Positions 49,915-60,238 of a DNA stretch of 64,000 nt are shown here, piece after piece (within the stretch, counting starts at the first letter, position 1; each line of letters opens with the position of its first letter). Source of the DNA: Gammaproteobacteria bacterium (lineage in GTDB: Bacteria; Pseudomonadota; Gammaproteobacteria; Pseudomonadales; Halieaceae); assembly GCA_030428835.1 (NCBI GenBank), contig JAUIEP010000001.1, forward strand, positions 62,001-126,000. The letters run 5' to 3'. A program made the position numbers and the translations under genes. Under the pieces are notes generated by a model that was not told where the DNA came from, searched no databases, and worked only from the letters and a program-made list of their open reading frames with translations.

Positions 49915-51087
49915 TCAGGACAGCGCCGCGATTTCCTGTCCCAGCACCTGCAAAAACTGTGCACCCACCGCGCCGTCGATCACGCGGTGGTCGCAGGACA
50001 GTGTCGCGCTGATCACGGTGGCCACGCTCGGCTCGCCGTCTTTCACCACCACTTTCTGCTCGCCCTTGCCGAGTGCGAGTATCGCGCCCATGGGTGGGTT
50101 GACGATGGCGGTGAAGTTGCTGACCCCGAACATGCCCAGGTTGGACACGGTGAAGGAGCCGCCGCTGATGTCCTCCGCGGAGAGCTTGTGCGCTTTTGCC
50201 TTTTCCGCGAGTTCGCCGACCGCCGCGGCAATCCCGGCGGGCGACAGGGTTTCCGCGCCGCGCACCGTGGCCGGGTAGAGGCCGTCATCGGTGGCGATGG
50301 CGACGGAGATATTCGCGCTCCTGAACTGGTGGATGTCGTCGCCCACCAGGTTCACATTCACGCGCGGTTCCTTCATCAGTGCCTGCGCCACGCACCAGAC
50401 GATGAGATCGTTGACCGAGACCTTGTCGTCACCGGCCTCCTGCAGCGACCTGCGCTTCGCCAGCAGGCCGTCCAGCTCGTACTCCACCGTGAGGTAGAAG
50501 TGCGGGATCTCCTGCTTGGCCTGGGTGAGGCGACGCGCGATGGTTTTGCGCGTGGGCGTCAGCGGGATGATGTCGACGGCATCGCCCTCCCCTCCAGCCT
50601 CGCCGGACGCGGCGGCGCGCACATCGTCTTCCGTGATGCGCCCGCGACGGCCGGTCCCGGTCACCGTGTTGAGGTCGACGCCCAGCTCCTGCGCCAGGCG
50701 CCGCACGGAGGGGCTGGAACGCGTGTTCGCATCACCCGCGCCGCCGGTTTTCGGCGCCGTTGCGGGTGCGTCCTGTTTTCCGGCGGCGGGTTTGCCCCCG
50801 CCGAAGTCGGCGATGAAGGCATCGATGGTCGCGTCATCTACATCGGCCGCGGCAATGACACCCAGCAGCGCGCCGACGGGCCGCGTATCGCCCTCCTGCG
50901 CGACGATGCGGCGCAGCACGCCGGCCACCGGGGAGTCCCACACGTTCACGATCTTGTCGGACTCCATTTCGAAGACCTCGTCGCCCTTGCTGACGGTGTC
51001 GCCCTCGGCCTTGTTCCACGTGTTGATGGTGCCTTCGACCATCTCGATGCCCCACTTGGGCACCGCTATCGGGTAAATCTCGCTCAT
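49915..51087 (-). CDS. 2-oxoacid dehydrogenase E2 (dihydrolipoamide acyltransferase)
   Basis: 390 residues from ATG 51087, four bases after the E1beta stop. N-terminal lipoyl domain with the lipoylated Lys in EMESDKIVN, a peripheral subunit-binding domain (SSPSVRRLAQELGVDLNTVTGTGRRGRITEDDV), and the catalytic domain with SNLGMFGVSNFTAIVNPP and the active-site CDHRVIDGAVGAQFL. Acyl transfer to CoA in a pyruvate-, acetoin- or branched-chain-type complex. The E3 subunit is not in the window and must be supplied from elsewhere. Confidence 0.94.
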   Translation of the reverse strand: MSEIYPIAVPKWGIEMVEGTINTWNKAEGDTVSKGDEVFEMESDKIVNVWDSPVAGVLRRIVAQEGDTRPVGALLGVIAAADVDDATIDAFIADFGGGKPAAGKQDAPATAPKTGGAGDANTRSSPSVRRLAQELGVDLNTVTGTGRRGRITEDDVRAAASGEAGGEGDAVDIIPLTPTRKTIARRLTQAKQEIPHFYLTVEYELDGLLAKRRSLQEAGDDKVSVNDLIVWCVAQALMKEPRVNVNLVGDDIHQFRSANISVAIATDDGLYPATVRGAETLSPAGIAAAVGELAEKAKAHKLSAEDISGGSFTVSNLGMFGVSNFTAIVNPPMGAILALGKGEQKVVVKDGEPSVATVISATLSCDHRVIDGAVGAQFLQVLGQEIAALS

Positions 51088-51091
51088 GCCG

Positions 51092-52099
51092 TTATGCCAG
51101 TGTCGCCTTGATTGCCGCGCTGATTTTGTCGACGCTCGGCAGGTAGGCCGCTTCCAGTTCCGGTGAGAACGGCGTCGGGCTGTGCGGCGCACAGACCTGC
51201 TGCACGGGGGCTTTGAGTGAATGGAATGCCTTGCTGGCAGCCAGGCCGGCAATGTCCGCCGTGAGCCCGCAGCGCGGCGGCGACTCGTCCACCACCACGA
51301 GCCGGCCGGTGGCTTCCACGCTTTCCAGGATGGCGCCCTCGTCGAGCGGCGAGCTGGTGCGGGGGTCGATGAGGTCGCAGCTGATGCCCTCGCCCTCCAG
51401 CGCGTCGATGGCGGCCGCGGCGCGGTTCACCATCTGGCCGAACGCCACCACGGTGACGTCGTCGCCCTCGCGCACGAAGCCCGCCTCGCCGAACGGGATG
51501 GTATACATCTCGTCCGGCACCTCGCAGGCCTCCTGGTAGAGCGCCTTCGGTTCGAAGAACAGCACCGGGTCGTCGTCCGCGATCGCCTGCAGCATGAGGC
51601 CCTTCGCGTCGTAGGCGTTCGACGGGATCACCACCTTCAGGCCCGGGAACGAGGTCATCACCTGGTACATGGACTGGCTGTGCTGGCCCGCCGCGGAGAA
51701 GCCGCCGCCCGAGGCGAAACGAATCACCGCCGGGCACTTGCTCTTGCCGCCGAACATGTAGCGGAACTTCCCCATCTGGTTGACGATCTGGTCCATGCAC
51801 ACACCGATGAAGTCGGCGAACATGATCTCCGCCACGGGGCGCATGCCGACGAGGGCCGCCCCGGCCGCCGCGCCGACGATCGCCGACTCGGAGATCGGTG
51901 TATCGATGCAGCGATTCGGGCCGAACGCCTTGTACAGCCCGCCGGTGACGCCGAACACGCCGCCCACGGCGCCGACGTCGCCCGAGGGGCTGCCGTTGCA
52001 GCCCGCCACGTCCTCGCCGATGACGAACACGGAATCATCCTGCGCCATCGCCTGGTGTAACGCCTCGTTGATGGCGTCGCGCATTGTCTTCTCTGCCAT
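51092..52099 (-). CDS. 2-oxoacid dehydrogenase E1 beta subunit
   Basis: 335 residues. Transketolase-type beta subunit: TMRDAINEALHQAMAQDDSVFVIGEDV, FGPNRCIDTPISESAIVGAAAGAAL, GVCMDQIVNQMGKFRYMFGG and the C-terminal LVVVDESPPRCGLTADIA. Pairs with the E1alpha gene 10 bp upstream to bind thiamine diphosphate. Closest in style to the acetoin/PdhB group. Confidence 0.95.
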   Translation of the reverse strand: MAEKTMRDAINEALHQAMAQDDSVFVIGEDVAGCNGSPSGDVGAVGGVFGVTGGLYKAFGPNRCIDTPISESAIVGAAAGAALVGMRPVAEIMFADFIGVCMDQIVNQMGKFRYMFGGKSKCPAVIRFASGGGFSAAGQHSQSMYQVMTSFPGLKVVIPSNAYDAKGLMLQAIADDDPVLFFEPKALYQEACEVPDEMYTIPFGEAGFVREGDDVTVVAFGQMVNRAAAAIDALEGEGISCDLIDPRTSSPLDEGAILESVEATGRLVVVDESPPRCGLTADIAGLAASKAFHSLKAPVQQVCAPHSPTPFSPELEAAYLPSVDKISAAIKATLA

Positions 52100-52109
52100 G
52101 GTCGTTCTC

Positions 52110-53087
52110 CTATGCGGCGCCGTAGTTGATGTACACGTCCTGGGTCACCTGCTCGGCGGTGGGACGCGGCGCGGCCTTGGCGGCGGCGACGGACGCCTCG
52201 ATCAGGGCCATGACCTCGGCGTCGATGGCGTCGAGTTCCGCCGCGCTGATCTCGCCGGTCTGCGCCATCTTTGCGCGGAAGTTTTTCAGGCAGCAGCTGT
52301 TTTCCCTCAGGTCGTCCAGTTCACCCTCGGCGCGGTAGGCCTGCGGGTCACCGACGAAGTGGCCGTGAAAGCGCCCCGTCTCGGCGAAGACGCCGGCGGG
52401 GCCATTGCCGGAGCGGGCGTGCTCGATGGCCTTGCCCGCCGCTTCGTACACGGAGAAGAAGTCGGCGCCGTCGGCGACGAACACGGGGAAGCCGAAGCCC
52501 TCGGTGCGCGCCTTCAGGTCGTCACAGCCGACGGCATAACTGATGTTGGTGTGCTCGGAGTAGTAGTTGTTCTCGATGACGAACACCGCGGGCACCTGCA
52601 GCACCACGGCGAGGTTCATGGCCTCGAAGCAGGTGCCCTGGTTGACCGAGCCGTCACCCGAGAATGACACCGCGACGCGGCCGTTGTTGCGAATCTTCGC
52701 GGCGAGTGCCGCGCCGACGGAGATGGGCGGGCCGCCCGCGACGATGCCGTTGGCGCCCAGGATGCCCTTCTCCATGTCCGCGACATGCATGGAGCCGCCC
52801 TTGCCCTTGCACAGCCCTTCCGAGGAACCGAACAGTTCCTTCATCATGCCGATGACGTCGGCGCCCTTGGCGATACAGTGGCCGTGGCCGCGGTGCGTCG
52901 AAATGATGGTGTCCTCGTCGTTGAGATGCTCGCAGACGCCCACCGCGTTGGCCTCTTGGCCTGTATAGAGGTGGGTGAAACCGGCGATCTGGCCGTTCAT
53001 GATCTCCGCGTGGGTTCGCTCCTCGAACTCCCGGATCGTTTTCATCTGGCGGTAGGCCCGCTCAAGCCTGTCCCTGGGTATGCTCAC
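52110..53087 (-). CDS. 2-oxoacid dehydrogenase E1 alpha subunit
   Basis: 325 residues from GTG 53087 (AGGAG seven bases upstream; the 60-residue track extension is not credible). ThDP motif SFSGDGSVNQGTCFEAMNLAVVLQVPAVFVIENN (GDG...NN), the entry RGHGHCIAKG, and the phosphorylation-loop-like GRFHGHFVGDPQAYR. Resembles AcoA/PdhA-type subunits; acetoin, pyruvate or a branched keto acid are all possible. First gene of E1alpha-E1beta-E2, divergent from the TonB receptor at 53365. Confidence 0.94.
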   Translation of the reverse strand: MSIPRDRLERAYRQMKTIREFEERTHAEIMNGQIAGFTHLYTGQEANAVGVCEHLNDEDTIISTHRGHGHCIAKGADVIGMMKELFGSSEGLCKGKGGSMHVADMEKGILGANGIVAGGPPISVGAALAAKIRNNGRVAVSFSGDGSVNQGTCFEAMNLAVVLQVPAVFVIENNYYSEHTNISYAVGCDDLKARTEGFGFPVFVADGADFFSVYEAAGKAIEHARSGNGPAGVFAETGRFHGHFVGDPQAYRAEGELDDLRENSCCLKNFRAKMAQTGEISAAELDAIDAEVMALIEASVAAAKAAPRPTAEQVTQDVYINYGAA

Positions 53088-53364
53088 CTGGCATCTCCTG
53101 TCACTAGACGTGCGTGAATGTCGCAGCGGCGCGCCGGACGAAAAACCGGGGCGCGGATGTTCCGGAATATAGGTGAAATCCGGGGCAAAAACAATCAGGA
53201 TTGCCGGTTTTTTATGGGGCGTACGGGCGGGCCGCAGATCGCCCCACCGCACTTGCCGAAGCAATAGTTATACCGCGCGTGTCCGACCCTATTGGGCAAG
53301 CGACAGGCCGGCAGACGGAGGCCTATAATCTTCGCACAAAATTCCAATAAACAGGTTACTCACC

Positions 53365-55644
53365 ATGCAGCGCTCTACTCTCCCCGTCGCCGTCGCGATG
53401 TGTCTCGCGACTTCCTTCGCTTGCGCCGCGCCTACCCTTGAAGAAGTCATCGTCACGGCGGAAAAGCGCGAGGAGTCGCTGCAGGATGTGCCGATCTCGA
53501 TAGCGGCTTTCAGCGAAGACACCCTGGAGAAGATGGGTGTCAGCGATATCAAGGGTCTGGCTTCCAAGGTCCCGAACCTGGTGGTAAACGAGTTCACCGG
53601 GTCCTCCACGACGGTCCGCCTGTTCATCCGCGGTGTCGGCCAGAACGACGTGCAGGTGACGCAGGACCCCTCGGTGGCGCTGTACATGGACGGCGTGTAT
53701 ATCGGTTCCTCCGTGGGCACGGCATTCGAGACGGCGGACATCCAGCGCATCGAGGTCCTGCGGGGGCCGCAGGGCACGCTCTACGGGCGCAACGCGACGG
53801 GCGGGGCCATCAATCTCATTACCAACAAGGCCGATCCCGAGGAACTCTACTTCCGCCAGCGCCTGACCGTGGGCAGCTTCGACCTGTTTCGCTCGAGGTC
53901 CATCCTGAACCTGCCCCTCGGGGAGTCGATGGCGCTCAAGGTCGGGTACTCGCGCTCGGAGCGGGACGGCTTTGTCGATAATCAGGGAGCCGGAAAAGAC
54001 TTCGGCATGCAGGACCGCAGCAATATCACCGCGGACTTCCACTGGGACGCGGGTGACGCGACGACGCTCGACTACAAATTCGAAAAGTCCACGATAGAGG
54101 ATACGGCGCGGCTCTCGCAGATACTGCGCTATGACGCGACCGCGCCGTTGACGGCCCTCATCCGGTTCGCAAACCCGGCGTTGAATGACCGTGGCCAGCC
54201 CGTCGATACCGGCAGCGACCGCAAGGCACGCGCCACCTCGTTCGATACGCAGCAGCGCGGCGACGTCGAGATCGACGCGCACACACTGAACATCGGCTGG
54301 GATATCAACGAGACGCTGACGTTCCGTTCGATAACGGGTTATCGCGATGTCGACGCGTTCACGCAGAACTCCCAGTCGCCGACGACTTCCCTGGGCGGCG
54401 TCTTCAGTGTGACGGACGGGCGGCCCGATACCCGCTTCGAGCAATTCACCCAGGAGTTCCAGCTCCTGGCGACCACGGATACCGTTACCTGGGTGGGCGG
54501 CCTGTTCTACTACGAGGACGAGTCCGAGGAGGAGAACCTCGGGGACACGTCGGGCACCGAGGCCCTGCCCCCGGGGGTACTGCAGGACCTTACCACCACG
54601 GAAAATACCTCGATCGCCCTGTACAGCCAGGGTACCTGGAGCCCCCCCCGGCTCGAGGACTGGCATTTCACGCTCGGCCTGCGCTACTCCGATGACAATC
54701 GCAAGGCATTTCGCGACAACAACCGCGTATCGTTCGGTCTCGGCGGCTCGCCGACGCCGATACCCGCGTTCATGGCCAACTACGACCAGGACTTCGACGA
54801 GTTCAATCCCTCGTTCACGGTTGAGTACGACCTGAACGAGTTTTCCAACGTGTACGCCAAGGTCGTTACCGCCTATAAATCCGGCGGTACCAGCCAGCGC
54901 TCCACGAGTACCGAGAATTTCCAGGCGGGGTTCGACCCGGAGGACCTGATTTCCTACGAACTGGGTTACAAGGGCGATCTCATGGGCGGGCGCATGCGGT
55001 TTAACGCCGCGCTTTTCTACATGGAGTTCGAGGGATACCAGCAGAGCGTGCAAACGGGGCGCAATGCGGGGGAACGCGACTTCGTAAACATCGACGACGC
55101 CGAGATCAGCGGCCTGGAATTCGACCTGACCCTGGCCCTGACCGATGCGCTGACCGGCACGTTGAGCTACGGCTACCTCGACACCAGCTTCGGCCCGGAT
55201 TCCATCAGCTACCTGCAGATCGACGCCGGCTCACCCACCGGTTTCAGCACGGTCACCGAGCCGCTGACCGACGACCTCGCCCTGGCGCCTGAGCACACGA
55301 TCACGGCCTCCCTGGATTACCGCAAGCCCCTGCACTTCGGCGTACTGGATGCGAACATCAACGCGCAGTACCAGGACGAGTCACTGGGCGGCGTGCAGGT
55401 TCCCACCGGACAACTGAACGACCGCACGCTGCTCGCCGCGACCCTCGGCGTTTCGGATATCGAGCTGGGTGAGGACTACGGTACGCTGCGCATATCCCTG
55501 TGGGGCAACAACCTGCTCGACGAGGAATACCACGTCGGCAACATCCGCCAGCCGACCTTCGATGATTTCGGCTTTGTCGGCGGTCTCGCCACGTTCGGGG
55601 ACCCGCGCACTTACGGCGTAACGATGGAATACAGTTTCCGCTAG
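53365..55644 (+). CDS. TonB-dependent outer-membrane receptor
   Basis: 759 residues. Signal peptide to about residue 22, TonB-box-like EEVIVTAEKREESLQDVPISI, plug domain to about residue 150 (VRLFIRGVGQNDVQVTQDPSVALYMDGVYIG, RIEVLRGPQGTLYGRNATGGAINL), then a 22-strand barrel ending YGVTMEYSFR with the terminal aromatic. The substrate is unknown; this plug type is abundant in marine sphingomonad- and Halieaceae-like genomes for hydrophobic or complex organics. Promoter in the 277-bp divergent gap to the E1alpha gene. Confidence 0.95.
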   Translation: MQRSTLPVAVAMCLATSFACAAPTLEEVIVTAEKREESLQDVPISIAAFSEDTLEKMGVSDIKGLASKVPNLVVNEFTGSSTTVRLFIRGVGQNDVQVTQDPSVALYMDGVYIGSSVGTAFETADIQRIEVLRGPQGTLYGRNATGGAINLITNKADPEELYFRQRLTVGSFDLFRSRSILNLPLGESMALKVGYSRSERDGFVDNQGAGKDFGMQDRSNITADFHWDAGDATTLDYKFEKSTIEDTARLSQILRYDATAPLTALIRFANPALNDRGQPVDTGSDRKARATSFDTQQRGDVEIDAHTLNIGWDINETLTFRSITGYRDVDAFTQNSQSPTTSLGGVFSVTDGRPDTRFEQFTQEFQLLATTDTVTWVGGLFYYEDESEEENLGDTSGTEALPPGVLQDLTTTENTSIALYSQGTWSPPRLEDWHFTLGLRYSDDNRKAFRDNNRVSFGLGGSPTPIPAFMANYDQDFDEFNPSFTVEYDLNEFSNVYAKVVTAYKSGGTSQRSTSTENFQAGFDPEDLISYELGYKGDLMGGRMRFNAALFYMEFEGYQQSVQTGRNAGERDFVNIDDAEISGLEFDLTLALTDALTGTLSYGYLDTSFGPDSISYLQIDAGSPTGFSTVTEPLTDDLALAPEHTITASLDYRKPLHFGVLDANINAQYQDESLGGVQVPTGQLNDRTLLAATLGVSDIELGEDYGTLRISLWGNNLLDEEYHVGNIRQPTFDDFGFVGGLATFGDPRTYGVTMEYSFR

Positions 55645-55672
55645 CGCTTGGCCGTAAGCGGCACCGCGGTGC

Positions 55673-56839
55673 TCAGTCGGAGATAGGCCAGCGCGGGTCG
55701 CCGGTATAGAACGCGAACCGCTGCGCGATGAGTTCGCTGGTCAGGCCGTATGCCGCCAGGTCGTATTCGTGTTTGCCGTGCTTGCCCTTGGGGTTGTCAT
55801 CGACATGAGCCTGCAACGCTGCACGGGTATCTTCGCTGAGCGCCATGCCGAAGGCGTCGTAGACTTTCTGCACCACCCCCATCGGGTCATCCACGAATTC
55901 GGCCTGGGAGCAGTCGACGAACAGCTCCGGCGGCAGCCTGTCACGCATGGCGAGGCCCTTTTCCAGTGACATCGCGTACCAGTCCATCACGGCGCGGCCG
56001 ATCTCGCCCGCGTCGAGATGGCTGTGGTCACCCGCGTACATGCCCATGACAACCTTGTTCATGCTGTTGATCGAGGGCACGACTTTCTGCGGGTCGCGGT
56101 GGCACCAGATGAAACGCGCGTCGGGGAAGACCTCCAGGATGGCGTCGATGCCCCACATGTGCGCCGGCGCCTTCAGCATCCACTGGCCGCCCGGGCTGCG
56201 CCAGCTCAGCATCTGCATCTGGCGTTTCTGGTAGGCGTACATGGGCACGAGATCCTGCTGCAGCAGCCAGCTGCGCCAGGGTTCCAGCATGATCTCGAAA
56301 CCCAGTTGCACCCCGGTGAAAGCGTAGGCGTGCAGGAGCACGCACTCTTCCGGGGTATCGGCGTCGATGTAGTGAATCTTGGCGAACTCGGAATCGCGCG
56401 ACGCTTCCAGCGCCTTGGCGAGATAGGGGTAGCGCGGGTCTTCCTCGCCGGGTTTGCTGCCTGGCCAGGGATCGGGGAACTGGACTTCCCACTGCAGCAG
56501 GCCGCGATTCTCCGGCGCCGACACCAGCAGGTTCAGCAGCGCCGACGTGCCGGAGCGCGGCAGGCCGGTGACGAAAATAGGCGCGGTGATCTCCTCGTCG
56601 GCATACTCCGGGATGGTGCGGAAGGCATTCTCGCATTTCAGGCGCGTCGCCAGTTGCGTCACCACGCGCTGGCGGCAACGCTGGCGACCCTCGGGGTCCC
56701 GCACGTTGCGATCGTAGGTTTCGAGCAGCACCTCGAGACCCTCGCGGTACGGCGGCTCGCCGAACTCGCTGAAACCCGTCTGTTCCCTGGCTTCCGCAAT
56801 AACCTCGTCCGCGACGAAGGTGACGTCTTGCGCAGTCAT
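55673..56839 (-). CDS. Sulfotransferase-family protein
   Basis: 388 residues. PAPS-binding 5'-phosphosulfate loop PIFVTGLPRSGTSALLNLL near residue 90 and the 3'-phosphate segment ARFIWCHRDPQKVVPSINSMN; also WMLKAPAHMWGIDAI. This branch of stand-alone sulfotransferases is frequent in catabolic clusters of marine bacteria and mycobacteria without proven activity. The ATG overlaps the DUF1214 stop (ATGA), so the two are translationally coupled. Confidence 0.88.
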   Translation of the reverse strand: MTAQDVTFVADEVIAEAREQTGFSEFGEPPYREGLEVLLETYDRNVRDPEGRQRCRQRVVTQLATRLKCENAFRTIPEYADEEITAPIFVTGLPRSGTSALLNLLVSAPENRGLLQWEVQFPDPWPGSKPGEEDPRYPYLAKALEASRDSEFAKIHYIDADTPEECVLLHAYAFTGVQLGFEIMLEPWRSWLLQQDLVPMYAYQKRQMQMLSWRSPGGQWMLKAPAHMWGIDAILEVFPDARFIWCHRDPQKVVPSINSMNKVVMGMYAGDHSHLDAGEIGRAVMDWYAMSLEKGLAMRDRLPPELFVDCSQAEFVDDPMGVVQKVYDAFGMALSEDTRAALQAHVDDNPKGKHGKHEYDLAAYGLTSELIAQRFAFYTGDPRWPISD

Positions 56840-57939
56840 TGCAACTCCGCGAGCTTGGCAACACGGGAATTCAGCGTCGGGTGGCGGTCGGCGCCAATCC
56901 AGCGCCAGCACATGGTCCCCATGCGGTGACCCGCGGTCTCGATCCAGTTGGGAACTCCGGGATCGGTGTGGGACACCACGACGCGTACGCTGCCGTCGTC
57001 CTCGTAGTGCGCGGTGTGCTTGTTCACGTGGATGTTGTGATGCCGGTAGTCGAGGGATTCCATCCACCAGTTGTCGAGCTGGAAGTTCCAGGTCTGGCAT
57101 TCCGGGATATCCGGCGCCTCGATAATAAACACCTCGTCGTCCGCGAGTTCCCAGGCGCTGTGGAAGTAGAAGATGTTCGGGTCGCCCCCGATGGACTGGC
57201 AGTAGTCCTGGTCGGCCGGCGGCAGGTCATTCAGCGTGGGCAGGAAACTCTCCGCCCAGTCCTCGAACATCTGCGCGGAGCCGTGCACGAACATCACGGC
57301 GCCCTGCAGTCCACGCACCAGCTTCTCCGGGGTCAGCGGTTCGGGCCGGTCCTCGGTCGCACCGATGCGCTCGATTTTCATCTCGGCGGGTTTTTCGTTC
57401 ACCCTGTCCTGGAAGGTCTGGCGCACGGTGATCGAGTTGGTGTCTTCCCCCAGCGGCAGCCAGTTGCCGGGCTTCTCCTCGCGGCTGAGGATAATCTCGA
57501 TCTCGCCGTTGGGCCCGATATCCATCTGGCGGTGATCGATGTGCCCGGTTACCGCCATGGTGCCGTCGATCGCGTAGCGGTTGATGATGGAACTGATGCC
57601 GAGGTAGTCGACGGTGCCGCGCGTACCGGTGATGCGGTAGTCGTAGCGCGGGTTGATCGGCGCGCTCTCGTAGCGGTTGTCCGGGTTGTCCGCGCCGAGC
57701 TTGATCGTCTCGTGCGCGCCACAGCGCAACTGCGGGAACAGCGGGTCCCGGTATTCGAGGAAACTTTCCAGGCCGCCGCGCAGCAGTCGGGCGAGATAGC
57801 GGTACCCCTCGGCCTGGTTGAAGGGGTCGCCGGGTGCCTTCTCACTGCGGATGATCTTGCCGGCATCTTTCAGCGCATCGCAAAATTCATCCCAGGCGGT
57901 GCCGTCAATCACTTTCTGTTCTGCTTCGCTCAGGGACAT
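56836..57939 (-). CDS. DUF1214 domain protein
   Basis: 367 residues. The DUF1214 region is at the C-terminus: NIFYFHSAWELADDEVFIIEAPDIPECQTWNFQLDNWWMES and ETAGHRMGTMCWRWIGAD. The N-terminal half (YLARLLRGGLESFLEYRDP, YRITGTRGTVDYLGISSI) is the usual companion region of the cytoplasmic long form. The reaction is unknown. CTGGAGAG precedes ATG 57939. Immediately upstream of and coupled to the sulfotransferase-like gene. Confidence 0.85.
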   Translation of the reverse strand: MSLSEAEQKVIDGTAWDEFCDALKDAGKIIRSEKAPGDPFNQAEGYRYLARLLRGGLESFLEYRDPLFPQLRCGAHETIKLGADNPDNRYESAPINPRYDYRITGTRGTVDYLGISSIINRYAIDGTMAVTGHIDHRQMDIGPNGEIEIILSREEKPGNWLPLGEDTNSITVRQTFQDRVNEKPAEMKIERIGATEDRPEPLTPEKLVRGLQGAVMFVHGSAQMFEDWAESFLPTLNDLPPADQDYCQSIGGDPNIFYFHSAWELADDEVFIIEAPDIPECQTWNFQLDNWWMESLDYRHHNIHVNKHTAHYEDDGSVRVVVSHTDPGVPNWIETAGHRMGTMCWRWIGADRHPTLNSRVAKLAELQ

Positions 57940-58119
57940 GGCGTCTCTCCAGACTGTTATTCGGTTTCCACGGGAAGCGGCAAGTTTGGCAAAACGCGCT
58001 TGCGAATCAAGCGCCTGGGCACGCCGCGCGGTCGCGTTCGCCGGGAGGTCTATACCCTTGAACCAGGACAGTGGAATGTGGCCAGGTCGGTCGTGCCTAC
58101 CCGGCGCCCGGGCAATCGT

Positions 58120-60222
58120 TCAGAAGGCGGGCGCGGCGCCGTACTCGAGATAGATCGGCGAGGTCCACGCCCGCGGTGCAGCTGGTGCCAGGCAGTTTTC
58201 CTGTGGTCCCGCGCGTTCGCCGATACAGTACTCGCGCCGCTGGCACACGCCCTCTTCGTCGTAGACGCAGCCGAAAGGGTCGCCGCCGATCAGCGGTTCC
58301 TCCTCCTGGATGACCCGAGCGTAGTAGACGGCCGGGCGCTCCGCGAGAATGTAGTCGGTGTCCTCGAATTCGAACTCGCAGCCGCTGCCGTCCGCGGGAC
58401 ACTCGTGCACCTGCCAGGTATTCTCGATAAGGTCTGCGACGGCCTCGTCCGGCGCGACCTGCGGACGGATGCGCACGATCTCTATGCGGGTGATGGCCTT
58501 GCGTCGATCGCCCGGGCGGTAGCAGTCGCCGCCGCAGAGCGACGCCACGCGCTCACGGCCTAGCGCCGCGACGGCGAAATCGGGACACCCGGGCTGCTGT
58601 TCGAACGCGCCCAGTGCGCGCACCCGGAAGCGCGGCGTATGGCCCAGGGTCACCGCGCTGCCCATGGGTGCGGTGCCCTCGGGCCCGTTGAGCAGGTCGA
58701 ACCACACGAGGGTCCGGTCGCCCGAAGTCGCGTACACCTCGCGGCTGTGCAGGCCTTTCCAGATCGCATCGCGGTCCCTGCCCTGCGCATGCACGGCCAC
58801 GAGTCCTCCCGTGTAGTAGAAGGCCGCGGACTCCCGGTCTACCCCGAGCGGAAAGCCCCGCTCGCCCTTGACCTCCTTGTGGTCGGTGTAGAGGCGGCGA
58901 TTGGTGTCCTTGAAACTGTTACCCGGGCGCGCCATGTGATTGTCCGAGGAGCCGATCAGGCCGAAGCGCGTGCGTTTGGCGTTGCCGTCGGCGTCGAAAC
59001 CAAGGGCCAGGTTGTACTGCGTGGACTGGCGCGGCACATACATCGACGCCGGCTGGAACGCGTTCTGCAGCTGGCCACACCCGGCCCAGTCATCGAGGGT
59101 GGCATCGGGCAGAAGCTTGCGCCCCGCGGGTGCGCCGCGCTCGACGAAATCCTGCATGGCGGTCTGTACCCGGTCTTCGCACGCGGGCGCTGCGGGGTCA
59201 TCGCAGGCCTGCCGCACCAGCTCCCCGGCGCGGCGGCAGCACGGGGTGAAATTGTCGGTCGCCGGTGGGCAGTAGGCCTCCCCGCCCTCGAGGTAACCGA
59301 TGCGCTGGAAGTCCTCGAAGCGCTCTGAATTGCCGTGCCCGGAGTACGTCTCGAGCAGACGCTGGTAGCGCGCCTCGTACTCGTCCAGTTGGTCGCGAAA
59401 ATCCGCCGTCAGGGGGTTCGTGGTGCCCCAGGCGAGGCCGTGGGGAATCACGAGGCTGTCATACCCCCACTCGTCCAGCTTGCGGTACAGCGCCGTGGGC
59501 GTGAGCGCCACCTCGCGGCAGTCCGCGGGCAGCTCGGTGACCGGCACCCCGTCCGCACAGGTGGGGGTATCGCGCACCTCGGCCATGTACCAGCCCAGGT
59601 CGCTGATCGCCTGCACGGTATCGCTCAGTGCGGCGAGCCCGAGCAGGGGCGCGGGCACCTTGGCCAGTATGTAGGTGTCGCGCGAGGCGATCGGCCGGGT
59701 CGGAGTACTGCCCTCCTCCCAGGTGCGGAAGATGACGTTCTTGTGGCCGTAGTGGCTCGGCACATCGTCGGCATTGCTGTTGGACCACTCCCAGCCCACG
59801 AAGGACACCATGTCGGGTGCAGCCGGGTCGCCGGCCCCGGCATTGCAGTCGCGGATCACCTCGAGCGTGTCCGCCCAGACGCGCGGCGTCAGCGATTCCG
59901 CGTGGTCGTTGATGCTCCAGAAATCCAGCGCCGAGCAGTAGCGTGCAAAATCGCACGCGTCGGCGGGTGTGGTGATGCCGACGTCTTTCATCAGGTTGGT
60001 ATTGAAGATATAGGCATCGAGTGAGTAGTTCGTGTGCGTGTGCAGGTCCCCGAACAGGATCTGCGGCTCACCGGTTGCCGCCGGGGGAATGACGGGGCGC
60101 GGACCGGGCAACGTCTGCGCCGAACGCCAGGGTTCCCCCATCGAGCCGCTGCCGATAAACCATAGCGGGAGCACGATCGCGGCCACCACCAGCACCAGTC
60201 CGAGCAGAATTTTCCTGATCAT
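58120..60222 (-). CDS. DUF3604 family exported protein
   Basis: 700 residues. N-terminal hydrophobic helix (ILLGLVLVVAAIVLPLWFIG) as export signal or anchor. PHP-like metal motif FGDLHTHTNYSLDA near residue 58, SINDHAE around 105, and IGSSDNHMARPG later; together they suggest a metal-dependent hydrolase site. DUF3604 proteins sit beside sulfatases and TonB receptors in marine genomes, function unproven. Lies 16 bp after the first sulfatase and on the same strand. Confidence 0.87.
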   Translation of the reverse strand: MIRKILLGLVLVVAAIVLPLWFIGSGSMGEPWRSAQTLPGPRPVIPPAATGEPQILFGDLHTHTNYSLDAYIFNTNLMKDVGITTPADACDFARYCSALDFWSINDHAESLTPRVWADTLEVIRDCNAGAGDPAAPDMVSFVGWEWSNSNADDVPSHYGHKNVIFRTWEEGSTPTRPIASRDTYILAKVPAPLLGLAALSDTVQAISDLGWYMAEVRDTPTCADGVPVTELPADCREVALTPTALYRKLDEWGYDSLVIPHGLAWGTTNPLTADFRDQLDEYEARYQRLLETYSGHGNSERFEDFQRIGYLEGGEAYCPPATDNFTPCCRRAGELVRQACDDPAAPACEDRVQTAMQDFVERGAPAGRKLLPDATLDDWAGCGQLQNAFQPASMYVPRQSTQYNLALGFDADGNAKRTRFGLIGSSDNHMARPGNSFKDTNRRLYTDHKEVKGERGFPLGVDRESAAFYYTGGLVAVHAQGRDRDAIWKGLHSREVYATSGDRTLVWFDLLNGPEGTAPMGSAVTLGHTPRFRVRALGAFEQQPGCPDFAVAALGRERVASLCGGDCYRPGDRRKAITRIEIVRIRPQVAPDEAVADLIENTWQVHECPADGSGCEFEFEDTDYILAERPAVYYARVIQEEEPLIGGDPFGCVYDEEGVCQRREYCIGERAGPQENCLAPAAPRAWTSPIYLEYGAAPAF

Positions 60223-60238
60223 GGTCAGCCCCGTGTCC

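Noticed and set aside
53089-53103. TGGCATCTCCTGTCA upstream of the E1alpha gene as an eighth operator
   Set aside because: Half-sites match but the spacer is 5 bp instead of 7, and it covers the Shine-Dalgarno region.
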